Under the pieces are notes generated by a model that was not told where the DNA came from, did no database searches, and saw only the letters and a program-made list of their open reading frames with translations. A stretch of 64,000 bases of DNA from Diplonema papillatum. Lineage: Eukaryota; Euglenozoa; Diplonemea; Diplonemida; Diplonemidae. A program made the translations under genes and the position numbers. Every line of letters starts with the position of its first letter. Position 1 is the first letter of the stretch. This document shows positions 1 to 13,236 of the stretch, in pieces. The DNA lies in assembly GCA_030068145.1 (NCBI GenBank), contig JAPJBO010000124.1:1-64000 (forward strand), read 5' to 3'.

Positions 1-3000
1 CAGTCTCTGGGACAGGGCGCACGGCCCTCTTCCGGAGGAGTCACGGAGACAGCCTCTGGGAAGGGCGCACGGCCCTCTTCCGGAGAAGCCACATGGACAG
101 TCTCTGGGACAGGGCGCACGGCCCTCTTCCGGAGGAGTCACGGAGACAACCTCTGGGAAGGGCGCAAGGCCCTCTTCCGGAGAAGCCACATGGGCAGTCT
201 CTGGGACAGGGCGCACGGCCCTCTTCCGGAGGAGTCACGGAGACAACCTCTGGGAAGGGCGCAAGGCCCTCTTCCGGAGAAGCCACATGGACAGTCTCTG
301 GGAAGGGCGCACGGCCCTCTTCCGGAGAAGCCACATGGGCAGTCTCTGGGACAGGGCGCACGGCCCTCTTCCGGAGAAGCCACATGGACAGTCTCTGGGA
401 AGGGCGCACGGCCCTCTTCCGGAGAAGCCACATGGGCAGTCTCTGGGACAGGGCGCACGGCCCTCTTCCGGAGGAGTCACGGAGACAGCCTCTGGGAAGG
501 GCGCAAGGCCCTCTTCCGGAGAAGCCACATGGACAGTCTCTGGGAAGGGCGCACGGCCCTCTTCCGGAGAAGCCACATGGGCAGTCTCTGGGACAGGGCG
601 CACGGCCCTCTTCCGGAGGAGTCACGGAGACAGCCTCTGGGAAGGGCGCAAGGCCCTCTTCCGGAGAAGCCACATGGACAGTCTCTGGGAAGGGCGCACG
701 GCCCTCTTCCGGAGGAGTCACGGAGACAGCCTCTGGGAAGGGCGCAAGGCCCTCTTCCGGAGAAGCCACATGGACAGTCTCTGGGAAGGGCGCACGGCCC
801 TCTTCCGGAGGAGTCACGGAGACAGCCTCTGGGAAGGGCGCAAGGCCCTCTTCCGGAGAAGCCACATGGACAGTCTCTGGGAAGGGCGCACGGCCCTCTT
901 CCGGAGAAGCCACATGGGCAGTCTCTGGGACAGGGCGCACGGCCCTCTTCCGGAGGAGTCACGGAGACAGCCTCTGGGAAGGGCGCAAGGCCCTCTTCCG
1001 GAGAAGCCACATGGACAGTCTCTGGGAAGGGCGCACGGCCCTCTTCCGGAGGAGTCACGGAGACAGCCTCTGGGAAGGGCGCAAGGCCCTCTTCCGGAGA
1101 AGCCACATGGACAGTCTCTGGGAAGGGCGCACGGCCCTCTTCCGGAGAAGCCACATGGGCAGTCTCTGGGACAGGGCGCACGGCCCTCTTCCGGAGGAGT
1201 CACGGAGACAGCCTCTGGGAAGGGCGCAAGGCCCTCTTCCGGAGAAGCCACATGGACAGTCTCTGGGAAGGGCGCACGGCCCTCTTCCGGAGGAGTCACG
1301 GAGACAACCTCTGGGAAGGGCGCAAGGCCCTCTTCCGGAGAAGCCACATGGACAGTCTCTGGGAAGGGCGCACGGCCCTCTTCCGGAGGAGTCACGGAGA
1401 CAGCCTCTGGGAAGGGCGCAAGGCCCTCTTCCGGAGAAGCCACATGGACAGTCTCTGGGAAGGGCGCACGGCCAGAAGCCACATGGGCAGTCTCTGGGAC
1501 AGGGCGCACGGCCCTCTTCCGGAGGAGTCACGGAGACAGCCTCTGGGAAGGGCGCAAGGCCCTCTTCCGGAGAAGCCACATGGACAGTCTCTGGGAAGGG
1601 CGCACGGCCCTCTTCCGGAGGAGTCACGGAGACAGCCTCTGGGAAGGGCGCAAGGCCCTCTTCCGGAGAAGCCACATGGACAGTCTCTGGGAAGGGCGCA
1701 CGGCCCTCTTCCGGAGGAGTCACGGAGACAGCCTCTGGGAAGGGCGCAAGGCCCTCTTCCGGAGAAGCCACATGGACAGTCTCTGGGAAGGGCGCACGGC
1801 CCTCTTCCGGAGAAGCCACATGGGCAGTCTCTGGGACAGGGCGCACGGCCCTCTTCCGGAGGAGTCACGGAGACAACCTCTGGGAAGGGCGCAAGGCCCT
1901 CTTCCGGAGAAGCCACATGGGCAGTCTCTGGGACAGGGCGCACGGCCCTCTTCCGGAGGAGTCACGGAGACAGCCTCTGGGAAGGGCGCAAGGCCCTCTT
2001 CCGGAGAAGCCACATGGACAGTCTCTGGGAAGGGCGCACGGCCCTCTTCCGGAGGAGTCACGGAGACAACCTCTGGGAAGGGCGCAAGGCCCTCTTCCGG
2101 AGAAGCCACATGGACAGTCTCTGGGAAGGGCGCACGGCCCTCTTCCGGAGAAGCCACATGGGCAGTCTCTGGGACAGGGCGCACGGCCCTCTTCCGGAGG
2201 AGTCACGGAGACAGCCTCTGGGAAGGGCGCAAGGCCCTCTTCCGGAGAAGCCACATGGACAGTCTCTGGGAAGGGCGCACGGCCCTCTTCCGGAGGAGTC
2301 ACGGAGACAGTCTCTGGGAAGGGCGCAAGGCCCTCTTCCGGAGAAGCCACATGGACAGTCTCTGGGAAGGGCGCACGGCCCTCTTCCGGAGAAGCCACAT
2401 GGGCAGTCTCTGGGACAGGGCGCACGGCCCTCTTCCGGAGGAGTCACGGAGACAGCCTCTGGGAAGGGCGCAAGGCCCTCTTCCGGAGAAGCCACATGGA
2501 CAGTCTCTGGGAAGGGCGCACGGCCCTCTTCCGGAGGAGTCACGGAGACAGCCTCTGGGAAGGGCGCAAGGCCCTCTTCCGGAGAAGCCACATGGACAGT
2601 CTCTGGGAAGGGCGCACGGCCCTCTTCCGGAGAAGCCACGGAGACAGTCTCTGGGAAGGGCGCACGGCCCTCTTCCGGAGAAGCCACATGGACAGTCTCT
2701 GGGAAGGGCGCAAGGCCCTCTTCCGGAGAAGCCACATGGGCAGTCTCTGGGACAGGGCGCACGGCCCTCTTCCGGAGGAGTCACGGAGACAACCTCTGGG
2801 AAGGGCGCACTCTTCCGGAGAAGCCACATGGGCAGTCTCTGGGACAGGGCGCACGGCCCTCTTCCGGAGGAGTCACGGAGACAGCCTCTGGGAAGGGCGC
2901 AAGGCCCTCTTCCGGAGAAGCCACATGGGCAGTCTCTGGGAAGGGCGCACGGCCCTCTTCCGGAGGAGTCACGGAGACAGTCTCTGGGAAGGGCGCAAGG

Positions 3001-6000
3001 CCCTCTTCCGGAGAAGCCACATGGGCAGCCTCTGGGAAGGGCGCACGGCCCTCTTCCGGAGGAGTCACGGAGACAGCCTCTGGGAAGGGCGCACGGCCCT
3101 CTTCCGGAGAAGCCACATGGACAGTCTCTGGGACAGGGCGCACGGCCCTCTTCCGGAGGAGTCACGGAGACAGCCTCTGGGAAGGGCGCAAGGCCCTCTT
3201 CCGGAGAAGCCACATGGACAGTCTCTGGGAAGGGCGCACGGCCCTCTTCCGGAGGAGTCACGGAGACAACCTCTGGGAAGGGCGCAAGGCCCTCTTCCGG
3301 AGAAGCCACATGGACAGTCTCTGGGAAGGGCGCACGGCCCTCTTCCGGAGGAGTCACGGAGACAACCTCTGGGAAGGGCGCAAGGCCCTCTTCCGGAGAA
3401 GCCACATGGACAGTCTCTGGGAAGGGCGCACGGCCCTCTTCCGGAGGAGTCACGGAGACAGTCTCTGGGAAGGGCGCAAGGCCCTCTTCCGGAGAAGCCA
3501 CATGGACAGTCTCTGGGAAGGGCGCACGGCCCTCTTCCGGAGAAGCCACGGGACAGTCTCTGGGAAGGGCGCACGGCCCTCTTCCGGAGAAGCCACATGG
3601 ACAGTCTCTGGGAAGGGCGCACGGCCCTCTTCCGGAGGAGTCACGGAGACAGCCTCTGGGAAGGGCGCACGGCCCTCTTCCGGAGAAGCCACATGGACAG
3701 TCTCTGGGACAGGGCGCACGGCCCTCTTCCGGAGGAGTCACGGAGACAGCCTCTGGGAAGGGCGCAAGGCCCTCTTCCGGAGAAGCCACATGGACAGTCT
3801 CTGGGAAGGGCGCACGGCCCTCTTCCGGAGGAGTCACGGAGACAGCCTCTGGGAAGGGCGCAAGGCCCTCTTCCGGAGAAGCCACATGGACAGTCTCTGG
3901 GAAGGGCGCACGGCCCTCTTCCGGAGAAGCCACATGGGCAGTCTCTGGGACAGGGCGCACGGCCCTCTTCCGGAGGAGTCACGGAGACAACCTCTGGGAA
4001 GGGCGCAAGGCCCTCTTCCGGAGAAGCCACATGGACAGTCTCTGGGAAGGGCGCACGGCCCTCTTCCGGAGGAGTCACGGAGACAGCCTCTGGGAAGGGC
4101 GCAAGGCCCTCTTCCGGAGAAGCCACATGGACAGTCTCTGGGAAGGGCGCACGGCCCTCTTCCGGAGAAGCCACATGGGCAGTCTCTGGGACAGGGCGCA
4201 CGGCCCTCTTCCGGAGGAGTCACGGAGACAGCCTCTGGGAAGGGCGCAAGGCCCTCTTCCGGAGAAGCCACATGGACAGTCTCTGGGAAGGGCGCACGGC
4301 CCTCTTCCGGAGGAGTCACGGAGACAACCTCTGGGAAGGGCGCAAGGCCCTCTTCCGGAGAAGCCACATGGACAGTCTCTGGGACAGGGCGCACGGCCCT
4401 CTTCCGGAGGAGTCACGGAGACAGCCTCTGGGAAGGGCGCAAGGCCCTCTTCCGGAGAAGCCACATGGACAGTCTCTGGGAAGGGCGCACGGCCCTCTTC
4501 CGGAGAAGCCACATGGGCAGTCTCTGGGACAGGGCGCACGGCCCTCTTCCGGAGGAGTCACGGAGACAACCTCTGGGAAGGGCGCAAGGCCCTCTTCCGG
4601 AGAAGCCACATGGACAGTCTCTGGGACAGGGCGCACGGCCCTCTTCCGGAGGAGTCACGGAGACAGCCTCTGGGAAGGGCGCAAGGCCCTCTTCCGGAGA
4701 AGCCACATGGACAGTCTCTGGGAAGGGCGCACGGCCCTCTTCCGGAGGAGTCACGGAGACAACCTCTGGGAAGGGCGCAAGGCCCTCTTCCGGAGAAGCC
4801 ACATGGACAGTCTCTGGGAAGGGCGCACGGCCCTCTTCCGGAGGAGTCACGGAGACAACCTCTGGGAAGGGCGCAAGGCCCTCTTCCGGAGAAGCCACAT
4901 GGACAGTCTCTGGGACAGGGCGCACGGCCCTCTTCCGGAGGAGTCACGGAGACAGCCTCTGGGAAGGGCGCAAGGCCCTCTTCCGGAGAAGCCACATGGA
5001 CAGTCTCTGGGACAGGGCGCACGGCCCTCTTCCGGAGGAGTCACGGAGACAACCTCTGGGAAGGGCGCAAGGCCCTCTTCCGGAGAAGCCACATGGACAG
5101 TCTCTGGGACAGGGCGCACGGCCCTCTTCCGGAGGAGTCACGGAGACAGCCTCTGGGAAGGGCGCAAGGCCCTCTTCCGGAGAAGCCACATGGACAGTCT
5201 CTGGGAAGGGCGCACGGCCCTCTTCCGGAGGAGTCACGGAGACAGCCTCTGGGAAGGGCGCAAGGCCCTCTTCCGGAGAAGCCACATGGACAGTCTCTGG
5301 GAAGGGCGCACGGCCCTCTTCCGGAGAAGCCACATGGAGACAGTCTCTGGGAAGGGCGCACGGCCCTCTTCCGGAGGAGTCACGGAGACAGCCTCTGGGA
5401 AGGGCGCAAGGCCCTCTTCCGGAGAAGCCACATGGACAGTCTCTGGGAAGGGCGCACGGCCCTCTTCCGGAGGAGTCACGGAGACAGCCTCTGGGAAGGG
5501 CGCAAGGCCCTCTTCCGGAGAAGCCACATGGACAGTCTCTGGGAAGGGCGCACGGCCCTCTTCCGGAGAAGCCACATGGGCAGTCTCTGGGACAGGGCGC
5601 ACGGCCCTCTTCCGGAGGAGTCACGGAGACAGCCTCTGGGAAGGGCGCAAGGCCCTCTTCCGGAGAAGCCACATGGACAGTCTCTGGGAAGGGCGCACGG
5701 CCCTCTTCCGGAGGAGTCACGGAGACAACCTCTGGGAAGGGCGCAAGGCCCTCTTCCGGAGAAGCCACATGGACAGTCTCTGGGAAGGGCGCACGGCCCT
5801 CTTCCGGAGGAGTCACGGAGACAACCTCTGGGAAGGGCGCAAGGCCCTCTTCCGGAGAAGCCACATGGACAGTCTCTGGGAAGGGCGCACGGCCCTCTTC
5901 CGGAGAAGCCACATGGGCAGTCTCTGGGACAGGGCGCACGGCCCTCTTCCGGAGGAGTCACGGAGACAGCCTCTGGGAAGGGCGCAAGGCCCTCTTCCGG

Positions 6001-9000
6001 AGAAGCCACATGGACAGTCTCTGGGAAGGGCGCACGGCCCTCTTCCGGAGGAGTCACGGAGACAGCCTCTGGGAAGGGCGCAAGGCCCTCTTCCGGAGAA
6101 GCCACATGGACAGTCTCTGGGAAGGGCGCACGGCCCTCTTCCGGAGAAGCCACATGGGCAGTCTCTGGGACAGGGCGCACGGCCCTCTTCCGGAGGAGTC
6201 ACGGAGACAGCCTCTGGGAAGGGCGCAAGGCCCTCTTCCGGAGAAGCCACATGGACAGTCTCTGGGAAGGGCGCACGGCCCTCTTCCGGAGGAGTCACGG
6301 AGACAACCTCTGGGAAGGGCGCAAGGCCCTCTTCCGGAGAAGCCACATGGACAGTCTCTGGGAAGGGCGCACGGCCCTCTTCCGGAGGAGTCACGGAGAC
6401 AACCTCTGGGAAGGGCGCAAGGCCCTCTTCCGGAGAAGCCACATGGACAGTCTCTGGGAAGGGCGCACGGCCCTCTTCCGGAGGAGTCACGGAGACAACC
6501 TCTGGGAAGGGCGCAAGGCCCTCTTCCGGAGAAGCCACATGGACAGTCTCTGGGAAGGGCGCACGGCCCTCTTCCGGAGAAGCCACATGGGCAGTCTCTG
6601 GGACAGGGCGCACGGCCCTCTTCCGGAGGAGTCACGGAGACAGCCTCTGGGAAGGGCGCAAGGCCCTCTTCCGGAGAAGCCACATGGACAGTCTCTGGGA
6701 AGGGCGCACGGCCCTCTTCCGGAGGAGTCACGGAGACAGCCTCTGGGAAGGGCGCAAGGCCCTCTTCCGGAGAAGCCACATGGACAGTCTCTGGGAAGGG
6801 CGCACGGCCCTCTTCCGGAGGAGTCACGGAGACAGCCTCTGGGAAGGGCGCAAGGCCCTCTTCCGGAGAAGCCACATGGACAGTCTCTGGGAAGGGCGCA
6901 CGGCCCTCTTCCGGAGAAGCCACATGGGACAGTCTCTGGGAAGGGCGCACGGCCCTCTTCCGGAGGAGTCACGGAGACAGCCTCTGGGAAGGGCGCAAGG
7001 CCCTCTTCCGGAGAAGCCACATGGACAGTCTCTGGGAAGGGCGCACGGCCCTCTTCCGGAGGAGTCACGGAGACAGCCTCTGGGAAGGGCGCAAGGCCCT
7101 CTTCCGGAGAAGCCACATGGACAGTCTCTGGGAAGGGCGCACGGCCCTCTTCCGGAGGAGTCACGGAGACAGCCTCTGGGAAGGGCGCACGGCCCTCTTC
7201 CGGAGAAGCCACATGGACAGTCTCTGGGAAGGGCGCACGGCCCTCTTCCGGAGAAGCCACATGGACAGTCTCTGGGAAGGGCGCACGGCCCTCTTCCGGA
7301 GGAGTCACGGAGACAGCCTCTGGGAAGGGCGCAAGGCCCTCTTCCGGAGAAGCCACATGGACAGTCTCTGGGAAGGGCGCACGGCCCTCTTCCGGAGAAG
7401 CCACATGGGCAGTCTCTGGGACAGGGCGCACGGCCCTCTTCCGGAGGAGTCACGGAGACAGCCTCTGGGAAGGGCGCAAGGCCCTCTTCCGGAGAAGCCA
7501 CATGGACAGTCTCTGGGAAGGGCGCACGGCCCTCTTCCGGAGGAGTCACGGAGACAGCCTCTGGGAAGGGCGCAAGGCCCTCTTCCGGAGAAGCCACATG
7601 GACAGTCTCTGGGAAGGGCGCACGGCCCTCTTCCGGAGAAGTCACGGAGCAGTCTCTGGGAAGGGCGCACGGCCCTCTTCCGGAGGAGCCACGGAGACAG
7701 TCTCTGGGAAGGGCGCACGGCCCTCTTCCGGAGAAGCCACATGGACAGTCTCTGGGAAGGGCGCACGGCCCTCTTCCGGAGGAGTCACGGAGACAGTCTC
7801 TGGGAAGGGCGCAAGGCCCTCTTCCGGAGAAGCCACATGGACAGTCTCTGGGAAGGGCGCACGGCCCTCTTCCGGAGAAGCCACATGGGCAGTCTCTGGG
7901 ACAGGGCGCACGGCCCTCTTCCGGAGGAGTCACGGAGACAGCCTCTGGGAAGGGCGCAAGGCCCTCTTCCGGAGAAGCCACATGGACAGTCTCTGGGAAG
8001 GGCGCACGGCCCTCTTCCGGAGGAGTCACGGAGACAGCCTCTGGGAAGGGCGCAAGGCCCTCTTCCGGAGAAGCCACATGGACAGTCTCTGGGAAGGGCG
8101 CACGGCCCTCTTCCGGAGAAGCCACATGGGCAGTCTCTGGGACAGGGCGCACGGCCCTCTTCCGGAGGAGTCACGGAGACAGCCTCTGGGAAGGGCGCAA
8201 GGCCCTCTTCCGGAGAAGCCACATGGACAGTCTCTGGGAAGGGCGCACGGCCCTCTTCCGGAGGAGTCACGGAGACAACCTCTGGGAAGGGCGCAAGGCC
8301 CTCTTCCGGAGAAGCCACATGGACAGTCTCTGGGAAGGGCGCACGGCCCTCTTCCGGAGGAGTCACGGAGACAGCCTCTGGGAAGGGCGCAAGGCCCTCT
8401 TCCGGAGAAGCCACATGGACAGTCTCTGGGAAGGGCGCACGGCCCTCTTCCGGAGAAGCCACATGGCAGTCTCTGGGACAGGGCGCACGGCCCTCTTCCG
8501 GAGGAGTCACGGAGACAGCCTCTGGGAAGGGCGCAAGGCCCTCTTCCGGAGAAGCCACATGGACAGTCTCTGGGAAGGGCGCACGGCCCTCTTCCGGAGG
8601 AGTCACGGAGACAGCCTCTGGGAAGGGCGCAAGGCCCTCTTCCGGAGAAGCCACATGGACAGTCTCTGGGAAGGGCGCACGGCCCTCTTCCGGAGAAGCC
8701 ACATGGGCAGTCTCTGGGACAGGGCGCACGGCCCTCTTCCGGAGGAGTCACGGAGACAGCCTCTGGGAAGGGCGCAAGGCCCTCTTCCGGAGAAGCCACA
8801 TGGACAGTCTCTGGGAAGGGCGCACGGCCCTCTTCCGGAGGAGTCACATAGACAACCTCTGGGAAGGGCGCAAGGCCCTCTTCCGGAGAAGCCACATGGA
8901 CAGTCTCTGGGAAGGGCGCACGGCCCTCTTCCGGAGGAGTCACGGAGACAGCCTCTGGGAAGGGCGCAAGGCCCTCTTCCGGAGAAGCCACATGGACAGT

Positions 9001-11630
9001 CTCTGGGAAGGGCGCACGGCCCTCTTCCGGAGGAGTCACGGAGACAGCCTCTGGGAAGGGCGCAAGGCCCTCTTCCGGAGAAGCCACATGGACAGTCTCT
9101 GGGAAGGGCGCACGGCCCTCTTCCGGAGAAGCCACATGGGCAGTCCTGGGACAGGGCGCACGGCCCTCTTCGGAGGAGTCACGGAGACAGCCTCTGGGAA
9201 GGGCGCAAGGCCCTCTTCCGGAGAAGCCACATGGACAGTCTCTGGGAAGGGCGCACGGCCCTCTTCCGGAGGAGTCACGGAGACAGCCTCTGGGAAGGGC
9301 GCACGCCCTCTTCCGGAGAAGCCACATGGGCAGTCTCTGGACAGGGCGCACGGCCCTCTTCCGGAGGAGTCACGGAGACAACCTCTGGGAAGGGCGCAAG
9401 GCCCTCTTCCGGAGAAGCCACATGGACAGTCTCTGGGACAGGGCGCACGGCCCTCTTCCGGAGAAGCCACATGGGCAGTCTCTGGGACAGGGCGCACGGC
9501 CCTCTTCCGGAGGAGTCACGGAGACAGCCTCTGGGAAGGGCGCAAGGCCCTCTTCCGGAGAAGCCACATGGACAGTCTCTGGGAAGGGCGCACGGCCCTC
9601 TTCCGGAGGAGTCACGGAGACAACCTCTGGGAAGGGCGCAAGGCCCTCTTCCGGAGAAGCCACATGGACAGTCTCTGGGAAGGGCGCACGGCCCTCTTCC
9701 GGAGGAGTCACGGAGACAGCCTCTGGGAAGGGCGCAAGGCCCTCTTCCGGAGAAGCCACGTGGACAGTCTCTGGGACAGGGCGCACGGCCCTCTTCCGGA
9801 GGAGTCACGGAGACAGCCTCTGGGAAGGGCGCAAGGCCCTCTTCCGGAGAAGCCACATGGACAGTCTCTGGGAAGGGCGCACGGCCCTCTTCCGGAGGAG
9901 TCACGGAGACAGCCTCTGGGAAGGGCGCAAGGCCCTCTTCCGGAGAAGCCACATGGACAGTCTCTGGGACAGGGCGCACGGCCCTCTTCCGGAGGAGTCA
10001 CGGAGACAGCCTCTGGGAAGGGCGCAAGGCCCTCTTCCGGAGAAGCCACATGGACAGTCTCTGGGAAGGGCGCACGGCCCTCTTCCGGAGGAGTCACGGA
10101 GACAGCCTCTGGGAAGGGCGCAAGGCCCTCTTCCGGAGAAGCCACATGGACAGTCTCTGGGAAGGGCGCACGGCCCTCTTCCGGAGAAGCCACATGGGCA
10201 GTCTCTGGGACAGGGCGCACGGCCCTCTTCCGGAGGAGTCACGGAGACAACCTCTGGGAAGGGCGCAAGGCCCTCTTCCGGAGAAGCCACATGGACAGTC
10301 TCTGGGAAGGGCGCACGGCCCTCTTCCGGAGGAGTCACATAGACAACCTCTGGGAAGGGCGCAAGGCCCTCTTCCGGAGAAGCCACATGGACAGTCTCTG
10401 GGAAGGGCGCACGGCCCTCTTCCGGAGAAGCCACATGGGCAGTCTCTGGGACAGGGCGCACGGCCCTCTTCCGGAGGAGTCACGGAGACAGCCTCTGGGA
10501 AGGGCGCAAGGCCCTCTTCCGGAGAAGCCACATGGACAGTCTCTGGGAAGGGCGCACGGCCCTCTTCCGGAGGAGTCACGGAGACAGCCTCTGGGAAGGG
10601 CGCAAGGCCCTCTTCCGGAGAAGCCACATGGACAGTCTCTGGGAAGGGCGCACGGCCCTCTTCCGGAGAAGCCACATGGGCAGTCTCTGGGACAGGGCGC
10701 ACGGCCCTCTTCCGGAGGAGTCACGGAGACAGCCTCTGGGAAGGGCGCAAGGCCCTCTTCCGGAGAAGCCACATGGACAGTCTCTGGGAAGGGCGCACGG
10801 CCCTCTTCCGGAGGAGTCACATAGACAACCTCTGGGAAGGGCGCAAGGCCCTCTTCCGGAGAAGCCACATGGACAGTCTCTGGGAAGGGCGCACGGCCCT
10901 CTTCCGGAGGAGTCACGGAGACAGCCTCTGGGAAGGGCGCAAGGCCCTCTTCCGGAGAAGCCACATGGACAGTCTCTGGGACAGGGCGCACGGCCCTCTT
11001 CCGGAGGAGTCACGGAGACAGCCTCTGGGAAGGGCGCAAGGCCCTCTTCCGGAGAAGCCACATGGACAGTCTCTGGGAAGGGCGCACGGCCCTCTTCCGG
11101 AGAAGCCACATGGGCAGTCTCTGGGACAGGGCGCACGGCCCTCTTCCGGAGGAGTCACGGAGACAGCCTCTGGGAAGGGCGCAAGGCCCTCTTCCGGAGA
11201 AGCCACATGGACAGTCTCTGGGAAGGGCGCACGGCCCTCTTCCGGAGGAGTCACGGAGACAGCCTCTGGGAAGGGCGCAAGGCCCTCTTCCGGAGAATCC
11301 ACGTGGACAGTCTCTGGGAAGGGCGCACGGCCCTCTTCCGGAGGAGTCACGGAGACAGCCTCTGGGAAGGGCGCAAGGCCCTCTTCCGGAGAAGCCACAT
11401 GGACAGTCTCTGGGAAGGGCGCACGGCCCTCTTCCGGAGGAGTCACGGAGACAGCCTCTGGGAAGGGCGCAAGGCCCTCTTCCGGAGAATCCACGTGGAC
11501 AGTCTCTGGGACAGGGCGCACGGCCCTCTTCCGGAGGAGTCACGGAGACAGCCTCTGGGAAGGGCGCAAGGCCCTCTTCCGGAGAAGCCACATGGACAGT
11601 CTCTGGGACAGGGCGCACGGCCCTCTCACT
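1..11630. repeat. 48/49-bp minisatellite array
   Basis: Uninterrupted tandem array, about 240 units judged from length and period. A unit starts CAGTCTCTGGGAAGGGCGCA. Two subtypes alternate, one ending GGAGGAGTCACGGAGA and one ending GGAGAAGCCACATGGA, giving a 96-bp dimer. A 49-bp variant (GACAGGGCGC instead of GAAGGGCGC) recurs at intervals of 145, 193, 241 or 337 bp, so there is higher-order structure. The plus strand of the unit has no stop triplet in any frame, so all three forward frames stay open for more than 8.5 kb. The only stops come from rare CACATAGAC variants near 8845, 10335 and 10820. Local deletions occur near 1471, 2808, 9143, 9170 and 9303. The array runs off the left edge of the window. 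Confidence 0.97.
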
Positions 11631-12085
11631 GATTTTCCGAGGGAACCTGCGAGGCTTGACGAATCTACATACAGGGGGTCGGTTCGGATTTCTTCATTCC
11701 TTTCCTCTCATTGAACGAAACCCGCTACTGCAATGCACGGCAGCAATGCCGGACCGCATTGTCCAACTGCAATGCAGACCTTGCAGAGCTCATGGCCCTC
11801 TTCCGGAGAAGTCGCTGAGGACGTTCTCTGGGACAGCAAGAACTTCGTTGCAAAACAGCATAGTCCTCCCTCGAGAACGTGTCGCCGGACGCCGACACCA
11901 TACTGCCGCCACCTGCAACCAAGGACTTGCCGCGTCCGTACTCGCTTTTCGGTTCAAGTCAGTTTCGGGAAGCGACAGTCACGAGATACCAAACAAAATC
12001 GGAGGAAGGTGCTTGGTAGATCTCGCTCCTGCCGGCGCTTGCGCGAAATTAGCTGAATTAAACGCCCATTGAAGCCTGGACCATC
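11631..12085 (+). other. Unique flank of the minisatellite with one stray unit
   Basis: The array ends abruptly in unique sequence. A diverged single unit sits at about 11784-11836 (CATGGCCCTCTTCCGGAGAAG then TCTCTGGGACAG). One forward frame leaves the array without a stop and continues to 12072. It reads the stray unit as HGPLPEK, the same peptide that this frame gives throughout the array. That could mean a repeat protein with a unique C-terminus, but the 49-bp units shift frame and there is no independent support. I treat this as array edge rather than a gene. Confidence 0.35.
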
Positions 12086-12511
12086 CCCCCCCCTAGGCAT
12101 AGTGGTCAAACGATTCGCATTATCGCATATTATCGCATTTGGGATTTTGGCGCCGATTATCGCATTTTCATTCGCATTATCGCACGATTATCGCATATTA
12201 TCGCGTATTATCGCATATTATCGCACATTATCGCATGTGCGATAATGATTATCGCACGATTATCGCACATTATCGCAGAATCCTTTGGGGCACCCGGAGC
12301 GAGGCAGGATGGCTTGACAGGCGCAGAAAGTGAGAAAACGAGTCCGCGGAGCTCGTCGTGAGCCCTTCTCACTCGCGCCATGCTACCGTGACGCTTCGAC
12401 AACTGACATCCGACCACTACCAGTATCACCTAACTTGACAACTGCATGGCTCGATCCCTTCTTGGTCAACAAACGTGCAAGCTCTCTTTCGTTGTCTTCA
12501 TCAACGACTTA

Positions 12512-13236
12512 AGCTTTGCCGACACGGGAGCCTCACGGGAGCCTCAGCCTTCCCCGGGAAGTGGCGACAAGGTGTACAATGCCGAGATTCACACACCACC
12601 CACGTTTTACAGCTGGAAGGAGGACGAAACTGCTGTTAAACGGCATAGAAGCAGTGTGTCCGCAGGACGTACCCTTCGCTCAATGAAAACTGAAGTTTCC
12701 CATAGCCGCCGCCGTAGGCCGTGCCGTGACGTTGTGGGTGTCTATCAAGCTCACAGTTCCTTGTATTTTCTCCTGCTTCATCCGGAAGTCGTCCAACGAA
12801 ACAACTTTTGCACTGGTAGGGCGCCGCCTGCCATATCATGACTTTGCACCCACTTCCGTACCCTACTCATGGCCGAGACCATCGTCAGCAACCCGACGAC
12901 AGACAGATGCCTCTTGCAATGTCAATCTCTGGCTGGCGGGTGAGCTCGCCTCGCGGGGGATCGCGCATTGTCGCGCTGTGGGCTCTCTTCTTCTTTGTGA
13001 CTGCACGGCCAACGGCCTTGATGAGAAACTTCAGTTTCCATTGAGCGAAGGGTACGTCCTGCGGACACACGGGTTTGGCTTCGTTCCAGCGGTCCTTGGA
13101 GGCAAGCTGCTTCTATGCCGTTTAACAGCAGTTTCGTCCTCCTTGTGGCGTATCCAGGCAGCGTAAAGAGCATAAACCTTGTCGCCACTTCCCGGGGAAG
13201 GCTGAGGCTCCCGTGTCACCAACGCTTAAGTCGTTT
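12512..13236. repeat. Large interior inverted repeat of element 1
   Basis: The left arm from CGACTTAAGC at about 12505 reappears in reverse complement ending at about 13236. The arms share ACACGGGAGCCTCA, CTTCCCCGGGAAG, ACTGCTGTTAAACGGCATAG and CCGCAGGACGTACCCTTCGC, with several indels between them. The unpaired centre is about 12740-12995. Both arms carry a copy of the same peptide-coding stretch, described in the next entry. Confidence 0.8.
12985..13155 (-). pseudogene. Unrecognised conserved coding fragment
   Basis: The minus strand reads WNEAKPVCPQDVPFAQW, then KLKF..KAVGRAVT. The other arm at about 12640-12730 (plus strand) encodes the same CPQDVPFAQ followed by a stop and KLKFP. A third, more diverged copy lies at 40990-41127. 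Substitutions between copies are conservative (E/D, K/R, V/A), which suggests descent from a real protein. I do not recognise the family. It may be a transposon gene fragment or a captured host exon. Confidence 0.4.

Noticed and set aside
1..11630. CRISPR-like array
   Set aside because: Units are contiguous with no unique spacers, and the setting is eukaryotic.
93..11714. A 3873-residue forward open frame across the left array
   Set aside because: The repeat strand simply lacks stop triplets, all three frames are open, and 49-bp units shift frame. No start context, splice context or composition distinguishes one frame.
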